A DNA stretch of 64,000 nt from Cryobacterium sp. MP_M3 (GCF_015752155.1 NZ_JADOVI010000006.1:124001-188000), one strand, 5' to 3'; numbered from the stretch's first letter, positions 11,172 through 20,306 are shown. A program made the numbers and translations. Notes: generated by a model from the letters alone, not told the origin.

Positions 11172-11792
11172 ATGGTCAGGACGATGCTTCGCGGTGCCGG
11201 GCTGTTGCTGGCGGTCGTCGCTGTCGGTGCTCTCGGTCTGCTGGCGTTCCAGCCGGGCGGCCCACTGGGCTCGCTGGTGGATGTCACCGGCCGTGGCACG
11301 ACGGTCGCCCCCTCCGTCCAGTCCGACGCGGCAGGGACGGCGCCGGCCGGTGTGCCGGCGCGCCCGGTCGGCGCGGTGGCGATGACGGTCGAGCACGTGC
11401 ACGACGGGGACACGCTCTTCCTCCGCGCTGACCAGCCCAATGCCCTCGTGCCGTCGACGGATGCCGTCAAGGTGCGCCTGATCGGGATCGACACTCCGGA
11501 GGTCGGCGACGGCGCCGAGTGCTACGGCGACGAGGCCACGCTGGCGTTGCGCGCCCTGGTGCCCGACGGGAGCACCGTGTGGATCACCGCGGACCGCGAG
11601 CCGACCGACAGGTTCGGCCGCAGCCTGTTCTACCTCTGGAGTGACGACGGACGGTTCGTCAACTACGAGCTCGTCGAGGACGGCGCCGCCGAATCCCTGG
11701 TCATCCCGCCGAACGACGCCTACTATCCCCTGCTTCGGGCCGCGGAGGATGCCGCCACGACGGCGGGATCCGGCATGTGGGGCGCCTGCTGA
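11172..11792 (+). CDS. Secreted thermonuclease (SNase-family) protein
   Basis: This 206-residue protein has an N-terminal hydrophobic segment (about residues 6-27) acting as a signal or anchor, a short low-complexity linker, and a staphylococcal-nuclease domain. The domain shows VHDGDTLFL, KVRLIGIDTPE and DRFGRSLFYLW, which supply the calcium and phosphate ligands of SNases. It should cut DNA or RNA outside the membrane. It is monocistronic on the plus strand. The family also includes proteins of uncertain nucleolytic activity. Confidence 0.88.
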   Translation: MVRTMLRGAGLLLAVVAVGALGLLAFQPGGPLGSLVDVTGRGTTVAPSVQSDAAGTAPAGVPARPVGAVAMTVEHVHDGDTLFLRADQPNALVPSTDAVKVRLIGIDTPEVGDGAECYGDEATLALRALVPDGSTVWITADREPTDRFGRSLFYLWSDDGRFVNYELVEDGAAESLVIPPNDAYYPLLRAAEDAATTAGSGMWGAC

Positions 11793-11990
11793 GCGTCGGC
11801 CCGCGGCACAGACTCGCGAAGCTGACCTGCTCCGGGATTTTCGCCAGGATCCGGTTGACGGCGGCCGCCCCTCCGCGCGCCACGGCGTCGAAGTCGAGGG
11901 CGGCGCCGGCCGAACGACATCCGTCGGGGTCTTTCTTCCAGGCACGGTGGATCCGGGCGAGCAGTCCCCGCTGGCCGCTGCAGCCTCGAC

Positions 11991-12965
11991 TCAGGCGAAC
12001 GCGTTGATGCCGGTGAGACGGGCGGAGTAGGCCCAGAGCCAGGCTGCGGCATCCGGATCGATGGCGTGCGCGTTCACCCCGGACACCCGGGCGTCCGGGC
12101 CGTCCGGCACGGTCGCTTCAGCGATGTCGCAGTCCTCGCAGTAGACCCCGCCCAGGCCTGCGAGCAGGGGCGATGTCGCAGCCCAGGTCGAGGTCGCCGC
12201 CCCCTGCGCCGGGGACTTGAACCGCGGGTTGACGACGCCGTCCTCGGTCATCCAGCCCGACGCGACCATCTCCGCCCTGGGCAGATGGCGCTGGAGGTCC
12301 GTCATGATGCCGCCGGGGTGCACGGCGAACGCCCGCACACCCTGCGGGGCGCCGAGCAGGTCGAGCTGGACCGCGAACAGGCTGTTGGCGGTCTTGGCCT
12401 GGCCGTACGCCACCCACTTGTCGTAGCCGGAGCTGAACTGCGGGTCGTCGAACCGGATGCCGGACAGCTTGTGACCGGTAGACGAGAGCGCGACGACCCT
12501 GGCCCCGCCGTGGGCGACGAGCGCGGGCCAGAGCAGGTTGGTGAGCGCGTAGTGGCCCAGGTGATTGGTGGCGAACTGCGATTCCCAGCCGTCACCGACC
12601 CTGGCCTCGGGGGCCGCCATGATGGCCGCGTTGTTGATCAGGATGTCGACGCTGCGACCGGTCGCCAGGAAAAGGTCGGCGAAGGCGCGCACGCTCGCCA
12701 GGTCGGCCAGGTCGAGTTCTTCGACGGCGACTGCGCCCAGGCCGCGCGCATCGAGGGCGGCCCTGGCCACGTCGGGTCGGCGAGCGGGAACGGTCACGCG
12801 CGCTCCGGCGCCGACGAGGGCGGCGACCGTCTCGATGCCGAGACCGGAGTAGCCGCCGGTGACGATCGCGGCGCGACCGGCCAGGTCGATCCCGTCAAGG
12901 ACCTCAGCCGCGGTGGAGCCCGGGCCGAAGCCGGAGTGGAGACTGTGTTGCGCTGTGTTCGTCAT
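11991..12965 (-). CDS. Short-chain dehydrogenase/reductase (oxidoreductase)
   Basis: This 324-residue SDR has the Rossmann motif TGGYSGLG, DLADLASVRAFA, the NNAAIMAAPE stretch, and the catalytic Ser (ALSSTGHK) and YxxxK (YGQAK). It is longer than a minimal SDR and resembles retinol-dehydrogenase/WWOX-type members. The ATG at 12965 abuts a GGAGGG with almost no spacing, so a slightly later start is possible. The roughly 200 bp between its stop and the nuclease gene hold no supported gene. Confidence 0.88.
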   Translation of the reverse strand: MTNTAQHSLHSGFGPGSTAAEVLDGIDLAGRAAIVTGGYSGLGIETVAALVGAGARVTVPARRPDVARAALDARGLGAVAVEELDLADLASVRAFADLFLATGRSVDILINNAAIMAAPEARVGDGWESQFATNHLGHYALTNLLWPALVAHGGARVVALSSTGHKLSGIRFDDPQFSSGYDKWVAYGQAKTANSLFAVQLDLLGAPQGVRAFAVHPGGIMTDLQRHLPRAEMVASGWMTEDGVVNPRFKSPAQGAATSTWAATSPLLAGLGGVYCEDCDIAEATVPDGPDARVSGVNAHAIDPDAAAWLWAYSARLTGINAFA

Positions 12966-13001
12966 CCCTCCAGCGTATCCACGACTGCGGGGCCGGTCAG
13001 G

Positions 13002-13529
13002 TCAGAGAGCCACGATGGCATGCACCGCGACGTCGCCGAGGCGGCCGCGGCCCTCGAGCTCGGTGAGCTCGAGCACCACGCCCACGCCGGCCAGGGCATA
13101 GCCGGCGCGCCCGATCAGGCGGGAGGTCGCGGCGATGGTGCCGCCCGTCGCCAGCACGTCGTCCAGGACGAGCACCCGGGAGCCGGCAGCGAGCTGGCCG
13201 ATTTCGAGTTCGAGGCAGGCCGAACCGTATTCCAGGTCGTACTCCTCGGTCAGGACGGCGCCGGGAAGTTTGCCGCCCTTGCGCACGGCGAGCACGGCCA
13301 CGTCGGCCGCGTAGCCGACGGCCGCGGCAAGCAGGAAGCCGCGCGCCTCGATGCCGGCGACGGCGTCGAACTCCCCCGCGAACCGGCCGGCGAGTTCATC
13401 GATGAGGGCGCGGAATGCGGCGGCGTCGGCGAAGACGGGGTTCAGGTCGCGGAACAGGATGCCCGGCTGAGGGAAGTTCGGGTAGGAGGCGAGGAGGGTA
13501 TTGACATGGGTTGCTGCGGGAGTTGGCAC
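13002..13529 (-). CDS. apt: Adenine phosphoribosyltransferase
   Basis: This 175-residue type I phosphoribosyltransferase has the PRPP-binding loop VLVLDDVLATGGT and the APT-specific segments YPNFPQPGILFRDLNPVF and GIEARGFLLAAAV. It salvages adenine plus PRPP to AMP in the cytosol. The start is GTG 13529. It sits four bases downstream of the MarR-type regulator stop, in the same direction, so the two may be co-transcribed although functionally unrelated. Confidence 0.93.
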   Translation of the reverse strand: MPTPAATHVNTLLASYPNFPQPGILFRDLNPVFADAAAFRALIDELAGRFAGEFDAVAGIEARGFLLAAAVGYAADVAVLAVRKGGKLPGAVLTEEYDLEYGSACLELEIGQLAAGSRVLVLDDVLATGGTIAATSRLIGRAGYALAGVGVVLELTELEGRGRLGDVAVHAIVAL

Positions 13530-13533
13530 TGGA

Positions 13534-14085
13534 TCAGCGTAGGCGATGCCGGTCGGGCTGGTGCGGCCGCGCGGGCGCGGAGGACTCGGTCGGCGTCATC
13601 GCTGCACTCATCTCCCGCAGGAAACGGATGACGGCACGCCGGTCGGCGACGCTCAACTCGTCGGCGACCTCGATCATCCGCTGATGCACCTCACCCAGCG
13701 CCCGCTTGACCTCCTGGTGGGCCCGCGGCGTCACGTGCACAACCTGGGCTCGCCGATCGACCGCGTGCGGTTCACGGCTGATGTGACCGGAGCTTGCCAG
13801 CCTGGACAGGAGCTTCGCCGTGGCGGCCGAGGTGATCCCGAGGCGGGCGCTCAGCTCGGTCGGGCCGATCGACTCTCCCGCGCGCTCGGCCCTGATCAGG
13901 TGGCGAATGGCGAGCAGATCCGTCTCGTTGATGGCCAGTGCGGCCTGCGTGCGGCGACGCATGGAGGCGTCCTTTCCGCGGAAATCGCGAACCGCTTTCA
14001 GCACCGCAGTGGCGCTGTCGGGGCCGTCACCGTGCATTCCGTCCCAATAGGCGCCCGGCGGTGGCGAGGCTGCTGGGGATGACAT
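13534..14085 (-). CDS. MarR-family regulator, probable CrtR-like repressor of the carotenoid operon
   Basis: This 183-residue winged-helix protein has the MarR core IGPTELSARLGITSAATAKL, LASSGHISREPHAVDRRAQ and VTPRAHQEVKRALGEVH. It is transcribed divergently from idi-crtE-crtB-crtI-crtYe-crtYf-crtEb across an 82 bp gap that holds a palindrome. In Corynebacterium glutamicum a MarR-type protein (CrtR) in the same divergent position represses the crt operon and is released by geranylgeranyl diphosphate. By position I infer the same role here. The start ATG 14085 follows GGAGCA. The N-terminal 40 residues are low-complexity. Confidence 0.85.
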   Translation of the reverse strand: MSSPAASPPPGAYWDGMHGDGPDSATAVLKAVRDFRGKDASMRRRTQAALAINETDLLAIRHLIRAERAGESIGPTELSARLGITSAATAKLLSRLASSGHISREPHAVDRRAQVVHVTPRAHQEVKRALGEVHQRMIEVADELSVADRRAVIRFLREMSAAMTPTESSAPARPHQPDRHRLR

Positions 14086-14104
14086 TGCTCCATGCTAGCC
14101 TCAG

Positions 14105-14123
14105 AACTAGCTAACCTAGTTAG
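14105..14123. promoter_or_regulatory. Palindromic operator candidate between the MarR gene and idi
   Basis: Two nested inverted repeats lie in the divergent promoter region: CTAAC-CTA-GTTAG at 14111-14123 and the offset AACTA...TAGTT at 14105-14121. They lie 45-63 bp before the idi ATG and 20-38 bp before the MarR ATG. That is where an autoregulating repressor controlling both directions should bind. The palindrome is seen directly; binding is inference. Confidence 0.55.
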
Positions 14124-14167
14124 ATACTTTTCCGGGTATCGTGGATCCAAGGACAGAAGGGGCGGTC

Positions 14168-14707
14168 ATGGCGCAGATCGAACTGCTCGCGGAAGACGTT
14201 GTGCTCGTCGATGAGTCCGGATCAGCCATCGGAACGGCCCCGAAGAGCACCATGCACGGCACCGACACCCCGCTCCACCTCGCGTTCTCCTGCTACGTGT
14301 TGAATCCGCTCGGACAGGTGCTCATCACCCGCCGGGCCCTGGCCAAGAAGACCTGGCCTGGAGTGTGGACCAATTCCTTCTGCGGCCACCCGCTCCCCGA
14401 TGAATCGATCCCCGACGCCATCGACCGCCGTGCCCGGTTCGAACTCGGCCTCGACCTCGACGAGGTCACGGTGACACTGCCCGACTTCCGCTACCGCGCG
14501 GTGGACAGCAGCGGAATCGTCGAAAACGAGATCTGCCCGGTCTACCTCGCCACCGTGAGCGGGGACCCCGTACCGAACCCCGACGAGGTCGTCGAGTTCG
14601 CCTGGGTAGACCCGGCCACACTCCGCCGCTCGGTCCTTGACCTTCCGTGGGCGTTCAGCCCCTGGCTGGGACTCCAATTGAAGGAGCTGACCGGCTTTGG
14701 TACCTGA
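14168..14707 (+). CDS. idi: Isopentenyl-diphosphate delta-isomerase (type I)
   Basis: This 179-residue protein interconverts IPP and DMAPP, supplying both substrates to the prenyl synthase next door. It has the Nudix-like type I IDI fold, with the catalytic cysteine in TNSFCGHP and the conserved ENEICPVY glutamate region. I start at ATG 14168 because AAGGGG lies just upstream; a GTG at 14141 would add nine residues. It opens the carotenoid operon, and its last codons overlap the crtE start. Confidence 0.93.
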   Translation: MAQIELLAEDVVLVDESGSAIGTAPKSTMHGTDTPLHLAFSCYVLNPLGQVLITRRALAKKTWPGVWTNSFCGHPLPDESIPDAIDRRARFELGLDLDEVTVTLPDFRYRAVDSSGIVENEICPVYLATVSGDPVPNPDEVVEFAWVDPATLRRSVLDLPWAFSPWLGLQLKELTGFGT

Positions 14708-15746
14708 CATCGCGACCATCGGGGTCGGCACGGAACTGGAGAGGTTCTTCGCCGCGTCCCGGCTGCGCGCGAGCGACTACGGCGAGCACTACGTCGCGCT
14801 CTGGGATTGCCTGGAGCAGGCCAGCACGGGCGGAAAGCGGGTGCGACCAGCACTGGTCCTGGCCGCGTTCACCGGACTCGGCGGCACCGACCTCAGCCTC
14901 GCCACACCGGTCGCGGTGAGCTTCGAGCTGCTGCACACCGCCTTCGTCATCCACGACGACGTGATCGACCGCGACCTGGCCCGGCGCGGCGTGGCCAACG
15001 TCGCCGGGCGATTCACCGAACGGGCGATCGCCCACGGGGCCGCGAGCACCCAGGCGGACACCTGGGCCGCCACCGCCGCCATCCTTGCCGGCGACCTCGC
15101 CCTCAGCGAGGCACATCGGGCCCTGGCCATGCTGCCGGTCGAACGGGAACTGCGCGGCCGGCTGCTCGACCTGCTCGACCGCGCCGTGTTCGTCAGCGCC
15201 GCGGGCGAGCTCGCCGACGTGACGAACACGACGTCGAAGGTGCCGCTGTCGGTCGAACAGGTTGTGTTCACCCTCGAGCAGAAGACGGCCGTGTACTCGT
15301 TCGAGGCGCCGCTGCAGGCCGGGGCCGTGCTGGCCGGCGCTTCGACGGAGGCTGTCAACGTGCTCGGGCACTTCGGCCGGCTGATCGGCGTGGCCTTCCA
15401 GCTGACCGACGACATCCTCGGCGTGTTCGGCGACCCGGCGAAGACAGGCAAGAGCGTGGTCTCCGACCTGCGCGAGGGCAAGCAGACCGCCCTGATCGCC
15501 CACGCCGGCACGACCTCGGCCTGGCCCGACATCGCGCCGTTCATCGGCAAAGCCGACCTCTCCGAGGAGGAGGGAGCCGAAGTGAGGCAGCGACTGCGGG
15601 ACTGCGGGGCGCTGGACGCCGCGGACGATCTGGCCCGGAGCCACGCCGACCGCGCCGTCGCCGTCCTCAACACCCCGGTCATCCCGGAGCCGTTGCGCAG
15701 CCACCTCACGAAGCTGGCCGGCACGGCAGTGAATCGCACGCGATGA
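14697..15746 (+). CDS. crtE: Geranylgeranyl diphosphate synthase
   Basis: This 349-residue trans-prenyltransferase carries the chain-length motif HDDVIDRDLARRG (first aspartate-rich motif), GGKRVRPALVL and the second motif TDDILGVFGD. It condenses IPP with allylic diphosphates to GGPP, the phytoene precursor. The start appears to be TTG 14697, inside the end of idi and ten bases after AAGGAG. The stop overlaps the crtB start as ATGA, which shows tight translational coupling. Confidence 0.93.
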   Translation: MVPDIATIGVGTELERFFAASRLRASDYGEHYVALWDCLEQASTGGKRVRPALVLAAFTGLGGTDLSLATPVAVSFELLHTAFVIHDDVIDRDLARRGVANVAGRFTERAIAHGAASTQADTWAATAAILAGDLALSEAHRALAMLPVERELRGRLLDLLDRAVFVSAAGELADVTNTTSKVPLSVEQVVFTLEQKTAVYSFEAPLQAGAVLAGASTEAVNVLGHFGRLIGVAFQLTDDILGVFGDPAKTGKSVVSDLREGKQTALIAHAGTTSAWPDIAPFIGKADLSEEEGAEVRQRLRDCGALDAADDLARSHADRAVAVLNTPVIPEPLRSHLTKLAGTAVNRTR

Positions 15747-16636
15747 ACCGCCGCATCCCCGCACCGAAGACCGAGATCGGCATCTACAACCGGGCGGCCC
15801 GCGCCAGCTCGGCGACAGTGATCGGCCACTACTCCACCTCGTTCGGCCTGGCCGCCCGCCTGCTGGAGCCCCGCGTGCGCAGCCAGGTCCGAACCATCTA
15901 CGCCCTGGTGCGGATCGCCGACGAGATCGTCGACGGCGCGGCCAGCCAGGCCGGCTTGAGCGTCGATGAGCAGCGGGCGCTGCTCGACGGCCTCGAACGG
16001 GAAACGACCGAAGCCATCAGCCACGGTTTCAGCACCAACCTGGTCGTGCACGCGTTCGCCGCCACCGCACGGGAGGCCGGGATCGAAACCGGTCTCATCG
16101 CCCCGTTCTTCGCATCGATGCGCCGGGACCTCGACCAGACCCCGTTCGACGCGGCCGGCGTGGCCGAGTACATCTACGGTTCCGCCGAAGTGATCGGACT
16201 GATGTGCCTGCGCTGCTTCATCCAGGACACGCCGCGCACGGAGGCCGACCTCGCCGTGCTGGAGACCGGCGCCCGCAGCCTCGGCGCCGCGTTCCAGAAG
16301 GTGAACTTCCTCCGGGACCTGGCCGCGGACCGGGACGCCCTCGGCCGCAACTACTTTCCCGGTGTGAGCATGCTCACGATGACGGACGAGGAGAAGGACA
16401 TGCTCCTCGATGACATGGACGCGGACCTCGCCGCTGCAGAACGGGTGCTCCCCATGCTTCCACGGGGAAGCCGGCGCGCCGTGACCGCGGCCCACGGGCT
16501 CTTCGCCCGCCTGTCCACCAAACTGCGGGCAACCCCCGCACGAGAATTGATGAGCGCCCGCGTGCGGGTGCCGGATCCGGAGAAGTTCATGATTGCCCTC
16601 GGCGCGTCGTTCGGCCCCCAGGCGTGGAAACGATGA
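15743..16636 (+). CDS. crtB: Phytoene synthase
   Basis: This 297-residue squalene/phytoene synthase joins two GGPP to phytoene. It shows YALVRIADEIVDG (first aspartate-rich motif region), IYGSAEVIGLMCLR and the second motif FLRDLAADRDALGRNYFPG. ATGA overlaps link it to crtE upstream and crtI downstream. The length is normal for the family. Confidence 0.95.
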   Translation: MNRRIPAPKTEIGIYNRAARASSATVIGHYSTSFGLAARLLEPRVRSQVRTIYALVRIADEIVDGAASQAGLSVDEQRALLDGLERETTEAISHGFSTNLVVHAFAATAREAGIETGLIAPFFASMRRDLDQTPFDAAGVAEYIYGSAEVIGLMCLRCFIQDTPRTEADLAVLETGARSLGAAFQKVNFLRDLAADRDALGRNYFPGVSMLTMTDEEKDMLLDDMDADLAAAERVLPMLPRGSRRAVTAAHGLFARLSTKLRATPARELMSARVRVPDPEKFMIALGASFGPQAWKR

Positions 16637-18249
16637 CGAAAGGTACCCCGCACACCGTTGTCATCGGCGGTGGCATCGCGGGGCTCGCCAGCGCCGCCCT
16701 GCTCGCCCGGAACGGCCACGACGTCACCCTGCTCGAGGCGCAGGACAGCCTCGGCGGACGGGCCGGCTCCTGGAACGTCGACGGCTTCCGGTTCGAGACC
16801 GGGCCCAGCTGGTATCTGATGCCGGAGGTGTTCGACCACTTCTTCCGCCTCTTCGGCACGAGCACGGCCGAGCAGTTCACCCTCACCCGGCTCGACCCCG
16901 GCTACCGGGTCTACTTCGAGGACCAGCCGGAGCCGGTGGACATCGCCGCGGACCGGGCCGACAACATCCGTCTCTTCGAACGCCTGGAGCCCGGCGCGGG
17001 CGCGGCGCTCGACCGCTACCTCGTCTCGGCGAAGGAAACCTACGAGATGGCCGTGAAACGCTTCCTCTACACGAGCTTCGCGTCGTTCCGGCCCCTGCTG
17101 GTGCCGGATGTGCTGGCGCGGCTCGGCCGGCTGGCCCACCTGCTCCTCCAGCCGCTGGACAAGTTCGCGGCCGGCTATGTGAAGGACCCGCGGCTGCGGC
17201 AGATCCTCGGCTACCCGGCCGTGTTCCTCGGCTCCTCCCCCGACCAGACCCCGTCGATGTACCACCTGATGAGCCATCTCGACCTGGCCGACGGGGTGCT
17301 CTACCCGCAGGGCGGCTTCACCAGGCTGATCGACAGCATCGCCGACATCGCCGTGGCGGAGGGGGTCCAGGTGATCACCGGCGCCCGGGTGACCCGGATC
17401 CGCACCACCGCCGGCGCGAAGAGCGCTGTGGCCGGGGTCAGTTATCAGACCATCGACGGCACCATCATCGAGCTGGACGCCGACCAGGTGATTTCCGCCG
17501 CCGACCTGCACCACACCGAGACCGAGCTCGTGCCGGCCGGCAAGCAGACCTACCCCGAGCGCTGGTGGCAGAAGCGGGTGTCGGGGCCGGGCGCCGTGCT
17601 GGTGATGCTCGGCATCCGGGGCGAACTGCCCCAGCTCGAGCACCACACGCTCTTCTTCACCAGGGACTGGGGCGAGAACTTCGGCCGGATCTTCGGCAAG
17701 AAGCCGAGCGTCGCCTCGCCGGCGTCGTTCTACGCCTGCCTGCCCAGCGTGACCGACCCCGGAGTGGCCCCGGAGGGATACTCGAACATGTTCCTGCTGG
17801 TGCCGATCCCCGCCGACCCCGGCCTCGGCCGCGGCGGCGTCGACGGCGCCGGCTCCGCGGCGATCGAGAAGATCGCCGACGACACGATCGCCCAGCTCAG
17901 CGAGTGGGCGGGGATCCCCGACCTGGCCGAACGGATCGTGGTGCGGCGTACGGTGGGCCCGGGCGATTTCGCGGAGGACCTCAACTCCTGGCGTGGCGGG
18001 GCACTCGGCCCCGCGCACACCCTGCGTCAGAGCGCGTTCCTGCGCGGCTCGAACGCCTCCTCGAAGATCGACGGCCTGTTCTACGCCGGCGGTACGACGA
18101 TCCCCGGGATCGGCCTGCCGATGTGCCTGATCAGTGCCGAGATCCTGCTCAAGCGGGTTCGGGCGGACACGAGCACGGGGCCGCTGCCGGAACCGCTCGC
18201 GCAGTCTCGGCCGGCAGCGGTGCCGAAGGCGCCGTCGAAAACGCCGTGA
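16633..18249 (+). CDS. crtI: Phytoene desaturase
   Basis: This 538-residue FAD-dependent desaturase turns phytoene into lycopene. It begins with the dinucleotide-binding motif VVIGGGIAGLASAALLARNG, has GGRAGSWNVDGFRFETGPSW and the C-terminal CrtI signature FYAGGTTIPGIGLPMCLISA. I use ATG 16633, which overlaps the crtB stop; a GTG nine bases earlier is less likely. The C-terminal 25 residues are variable and Pro/Ala-rich, and the stop overlaps the crtYe GTG. Confidence 0.95.
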   Translation: MTKGTPHTVVIGGGIAGLASAALLARNGHDVTLLEAQDSLGGRAGSWNVDGFRFETGPSWYLMPEVFDHFFRLFGTSTAEQFTLTRLDPGYRVYFEDQPEPVDIAADRADNIRLFERLEPGAGAALDRYLVSAKETYEMAVKRFLYTSFASFRPLLVPDVLARLGRLAHLLLQPLDKFAAGYVKDPRLRQILGYPAVFLGSSPDQTPSMYHLMSHLDLADGVLYPQGGFTRLIDSIADIAVAEGVQVITGARVTRIRTTAGAKSAVAGVSYQTIDGTIIELDADQVISAADLHHTETELVPAGKQTYPERWWQKRVSGPGAVLVMLGIRGELPQLEHHTLFFTRDWGENFGRIFGKKPSVASPASFYACLPSVTDPGVAPEGYSNMFLLVPIPADPGLGRGGVDGAGSAAIEKIADDTIAQLSEWAGIPDLAERIVVRRTVGPGDFAEDLNSWRGGALGPAHTLRQSAFLRGSNASSKIDGLFYAGGTTIPGIGLPMCLISAEILLKRVRADTSTGPLPEPLAQSRPAAVPKAPSKTP

Positions 18250-18584
18250 CGTTCGCCTACCTGCTCACCCTGCTTGTGTCGCTCGGGGCGATGGTGCTGC
18301 TCGACCGGCGCTTCCGGCTCTTCTTCTGGCGCGGACCGACACGCGCCGCGATCGTGCTGGCCGCCGGCCTGGCGTTGTTCCTGGCCTGGGACCTGGCCGG
18401 GATCGGCCTCGGCATCTTCTACCGCGGCGAGACGACGCTGATGACGGGCCTGCAGCTGGCCCCTGAGCTGCCGCTGGAGGAGTTCTTCTTCCTCGCCTTC
18501 CTCTGCTACCTCACGATGAACGCCGTGCAGGGCGCGCGGCTGCTCCGGGACGCGCGCACCGCGAGGGTGAGGCCGCACCGGTGA
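18246..18584 (+). CDS. crtYe: Lycopene cyclase domain protein, heterodimer subunit (CrtYe/LbtB type)
   Basis: This 112-residue protein has three membrane segments and the conserved ELPLEEFFF motif of the CarR/CrtY-type cyclases. It pairs with the next gene product to form the C50 (epsilon) cyclase that closes rings on the elongated lycopene chain. The start is GTG 18246, overlapping the crtI stop as GTGA. The end overlaps the next start by four bases. Confidence 0.9.
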   Translation: MTFAYLLTLLVSLGAMVLLDRRFRLFFWRGPTRAAIVLAAGLALFLAWDLAGIGLGIFYRGETTLMTGLQLAPELPLEEFFFLAFLCYLTMNAVQGARLLRDARTARVRPHR

Positions 18585-18886
18585 CCTACCTGCTGCTGAA
18601 CGCCGTGTTCCTCCTCGTCTCCGCCGCGGTCGCCGCCCTCGCCGTCCGGTTCCGGCCGGCGTACCGGCGGATCCTGCCGTCGCTGGGGATCGCACTCCTC
18701 GGCGTGCTGGTGCTCACCGCGGTCTTCGACAACATTATGATCGGGATCGGGCTGGTCGATTACGATCCGGACCGGATCAACGGGCTCCGCCTCGGCCTTG
18801 CCCCGATCGAGGATTTCGCCTACCCGGTCGCCGCGGCGCTCCTGCTGCCGGCGCTCTGGGCACTGCTGGGGAGAACGGATGACTGA
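18581..18886 (+). CDS. crtYf: Lycopene cyclase domain protein, heterodimer subunit (CrtYf/LbtC type)
   Basis: This 101-residue protein has three membrane helices and the APIEDFAYPVAAAL motif, the partner version of the P-x-E-(D/E)-F signature. With CrtYe it makes the heterodimeric C50 carotenoid cyclase known from decaprenoxanthin and C.p.450 producers. The start is GTG 18581 and its last codons overlap the crtEb start. Confidence 0.9.
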   Translation: MTYLLLNAVFLLVSAAVAALAVRFRPAYRRILPSLGIALLGVLVLTAVFDNIMIGIGLVDYDPDRINGLRLGLAPIEDFAYPVAAALLLPALWALLGRTDD

Positions 18887-19778
18887 GATGGCCACGTCCA
18901 CGCTGTGGAAGACCCGGCAGGTGCTGCTGTCCTCCCGCCCGCTGAGCTGGATCAACACCGCGTTCCCGTTCGCGGCCGCCTACGTCGTGACGACCGGGCG
19001 GGTGGATGCCCTCCTCATGGTCGGAACCCTATTCTTCCTGATCCCCTACAACCTGCTGATGTACGGCATCAATGACGTCTTCGACTATGAATCCGATCTG
19101 CGCAACCCGCGCAAGGGCGGTGTCGAGGGGGCGATGCTCGACCCGGGCCTGCACCGCACCGTGCTTTCGGCCGGGGTGCTGACGGCGGTGCCCGTGCTCG
19201 GCGCGATGCTCGTGCTCGCCGGGGCGCAGCATCCGTGGTCCTGGCTCGTGCTGGCGATCAGCCTGTTCGCGGTCGTGGCCTATTCGGTGCCCGGGCTTCG
19301 GTTCAAGGAGCGTCCGTTTGTTGATTCGATGACCTCGAGCACGCACTTCGTGAGCCCGGCGGTGTACGGCCTCGTCGTCGCCGGAGCCACCGTCACCCCC
19401 GGCCTGCTGGCCCTCCTCGTGGCCTTCTTCTTCTGGGGCATGGCCAGCCACGCCTTCGGCGCGGTGCAGGATGTCGTGCCGGACCGGGAGGGCGGGATCG
19501 CCTCGATCGCCACCGCCCTCGGGGCGGCTCGCACCGTGCGGCTCGCGATCGCCCTCTGGGCCGTCGCCGGCCTGCTGATGCTGGGCTCCGGTTGGCCGGG
19601 AGCCCTCGCCGTCGTGCTCGCGGTGCCCTACATCGTGGCGGCCTGGCCGTTCCGGTCGATCACGGACGCCCGCGCGGAGGCCGCCAATGCCGGCTGGAAG
19701 CGGTTCCTCTGGCTCAATTTCGTCACCGGCTTCCTCGTCACGATGCTGCTCATCGGCTGGGTGCTGGTCGGCCGCTGA
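18879..19778 (+). CDS. crtEb: UbiA-family lycopene elongase/prenyltransferase
   Basis: This 299-residue UbiA-type membrane prenyltransferase has about eight hydrophobic segments. It has two aspartate motifs, NDVFDYESD and DVVPDREGG, which bind the allylic diphosphate through magnesium. In C50 carotenoid clusters this enzyme adds two C5 units to lycopene to give flavuxanthin-type products. I use ATG 18879 (MTEMATSTLW), five bases after GGGAGAA; ATG 18888 is an alternative. It ends the operon. Confidence 0.92.
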   Translation: MTEMATSTLWKTRQVLLSSRPLSWINTAFPFAAAYVVTTGRVDALLMVGTLFFLIPYNLLMYGINDVFDYESDLRNPRKGGVEGAMLDPGLHRTVLSAGVLTAVPVLGAMLVLAGAQHPWSWLVLAISLFAVVAYSVPGLRFKERPFVDSMTSSTHFVSPAVYGLVVAGATVTPGLLALLVAFFFWGMASHAFGAVQDVVPDREGGIASIATALGAARTVRLAIALWAVAGLLMLGSGWPGALAVVLAVPYIVAAWPFRSITDARAEAANAGWKRFLWLNFVTGFLVTMLLIGWVLVGR

Positions 19779-19836
19779 ACCGGCCCGCTGCGGCCCCTCG
19801 GCAGGGTCGCAGAGCCCGTGGTCGTAGAGTCGAGGG

Positions 19837-20253
19837 ATGGACCCCGTGATGACCGCCCGCGTCGACAGCTGGACCTGGGCGGTGCGCATGTTCAAGACCC
19901 GCTCCTCGGCCACGGCCGCCTGCCGAGCCGGGCACGTGCGGGTGAACGGCGACCGCGCCAAGTCCGCGCAACCCGTGCGGATCGGCGACGAGGTGCGGGT
20001 GCGCAGCAACGGTTTCGACCGCATCCTGATCGTTTCCAGGATCGTCAGTAAGCGGGTCGGCGCCGCGGTGGCCGCCGAGTGCTTCGTCGACCAGACTCCC
20101 CCGCCGCCGCCCCGCGAAGAGGTGGCCCTGGTGCCGATGCGCGACCGCGGCGCCGGGCGGCCGACGAAGCGCGAGCGGCGGGACATCGACAAACTGCGCG
20201 CCACCCGGCACGGCGAGCCGGGCGAGGCCTCCTGGCTGCCCGACGACGACTGA
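19837..20253 (+). CDS. S4-domain RNA-binding protein (Hsp15/HslR-like)
   Basis: This 138-residue basic protein opens with an S4 RNA-binding fold (VDSWTWAVRMFKTRS, ACRAGHVRVNGDRAK, VRIGDEVRV) and ends in a charged tail with GAGRPTKRERRDIDKLR. This is the layout of heat-shock protein 15 relatives, which bind stalled 50S-peptidyl-tRNA complexes in E. coli. The role here is inferred from family. The start is ATG 19837 or the in-frame ATG 19849. It stands alone after the carotenoid operon. Confidence 0.85.
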   Translation: MDPVMTARVDSWTWAVRMFKTRSSATAACRAGHVRVNGDRAKSAQPVRIGDEVRVRSNGFDRILIVSRIVSKRVGAAVAAECFVDQTPPPPPREEVALVPMRDRGAGRPTKRERRDIDKLRATRHGEPGEASWLPDDD

Positions 20254-20306
20254 ACGCTGACGGCTGGGCGGTGACGACTGCGCGCTGACGACCGGCGCGC
20301 GGCTGC

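Noticed and set aside
11793..11990. Possible gene remnant on the minus strand between the nuclease and SDR genes
   Set aside because: A frame with plausible composition exists, but it has no start with a ribosome site, no recognised motif, and it overlaps the nuclease gene.
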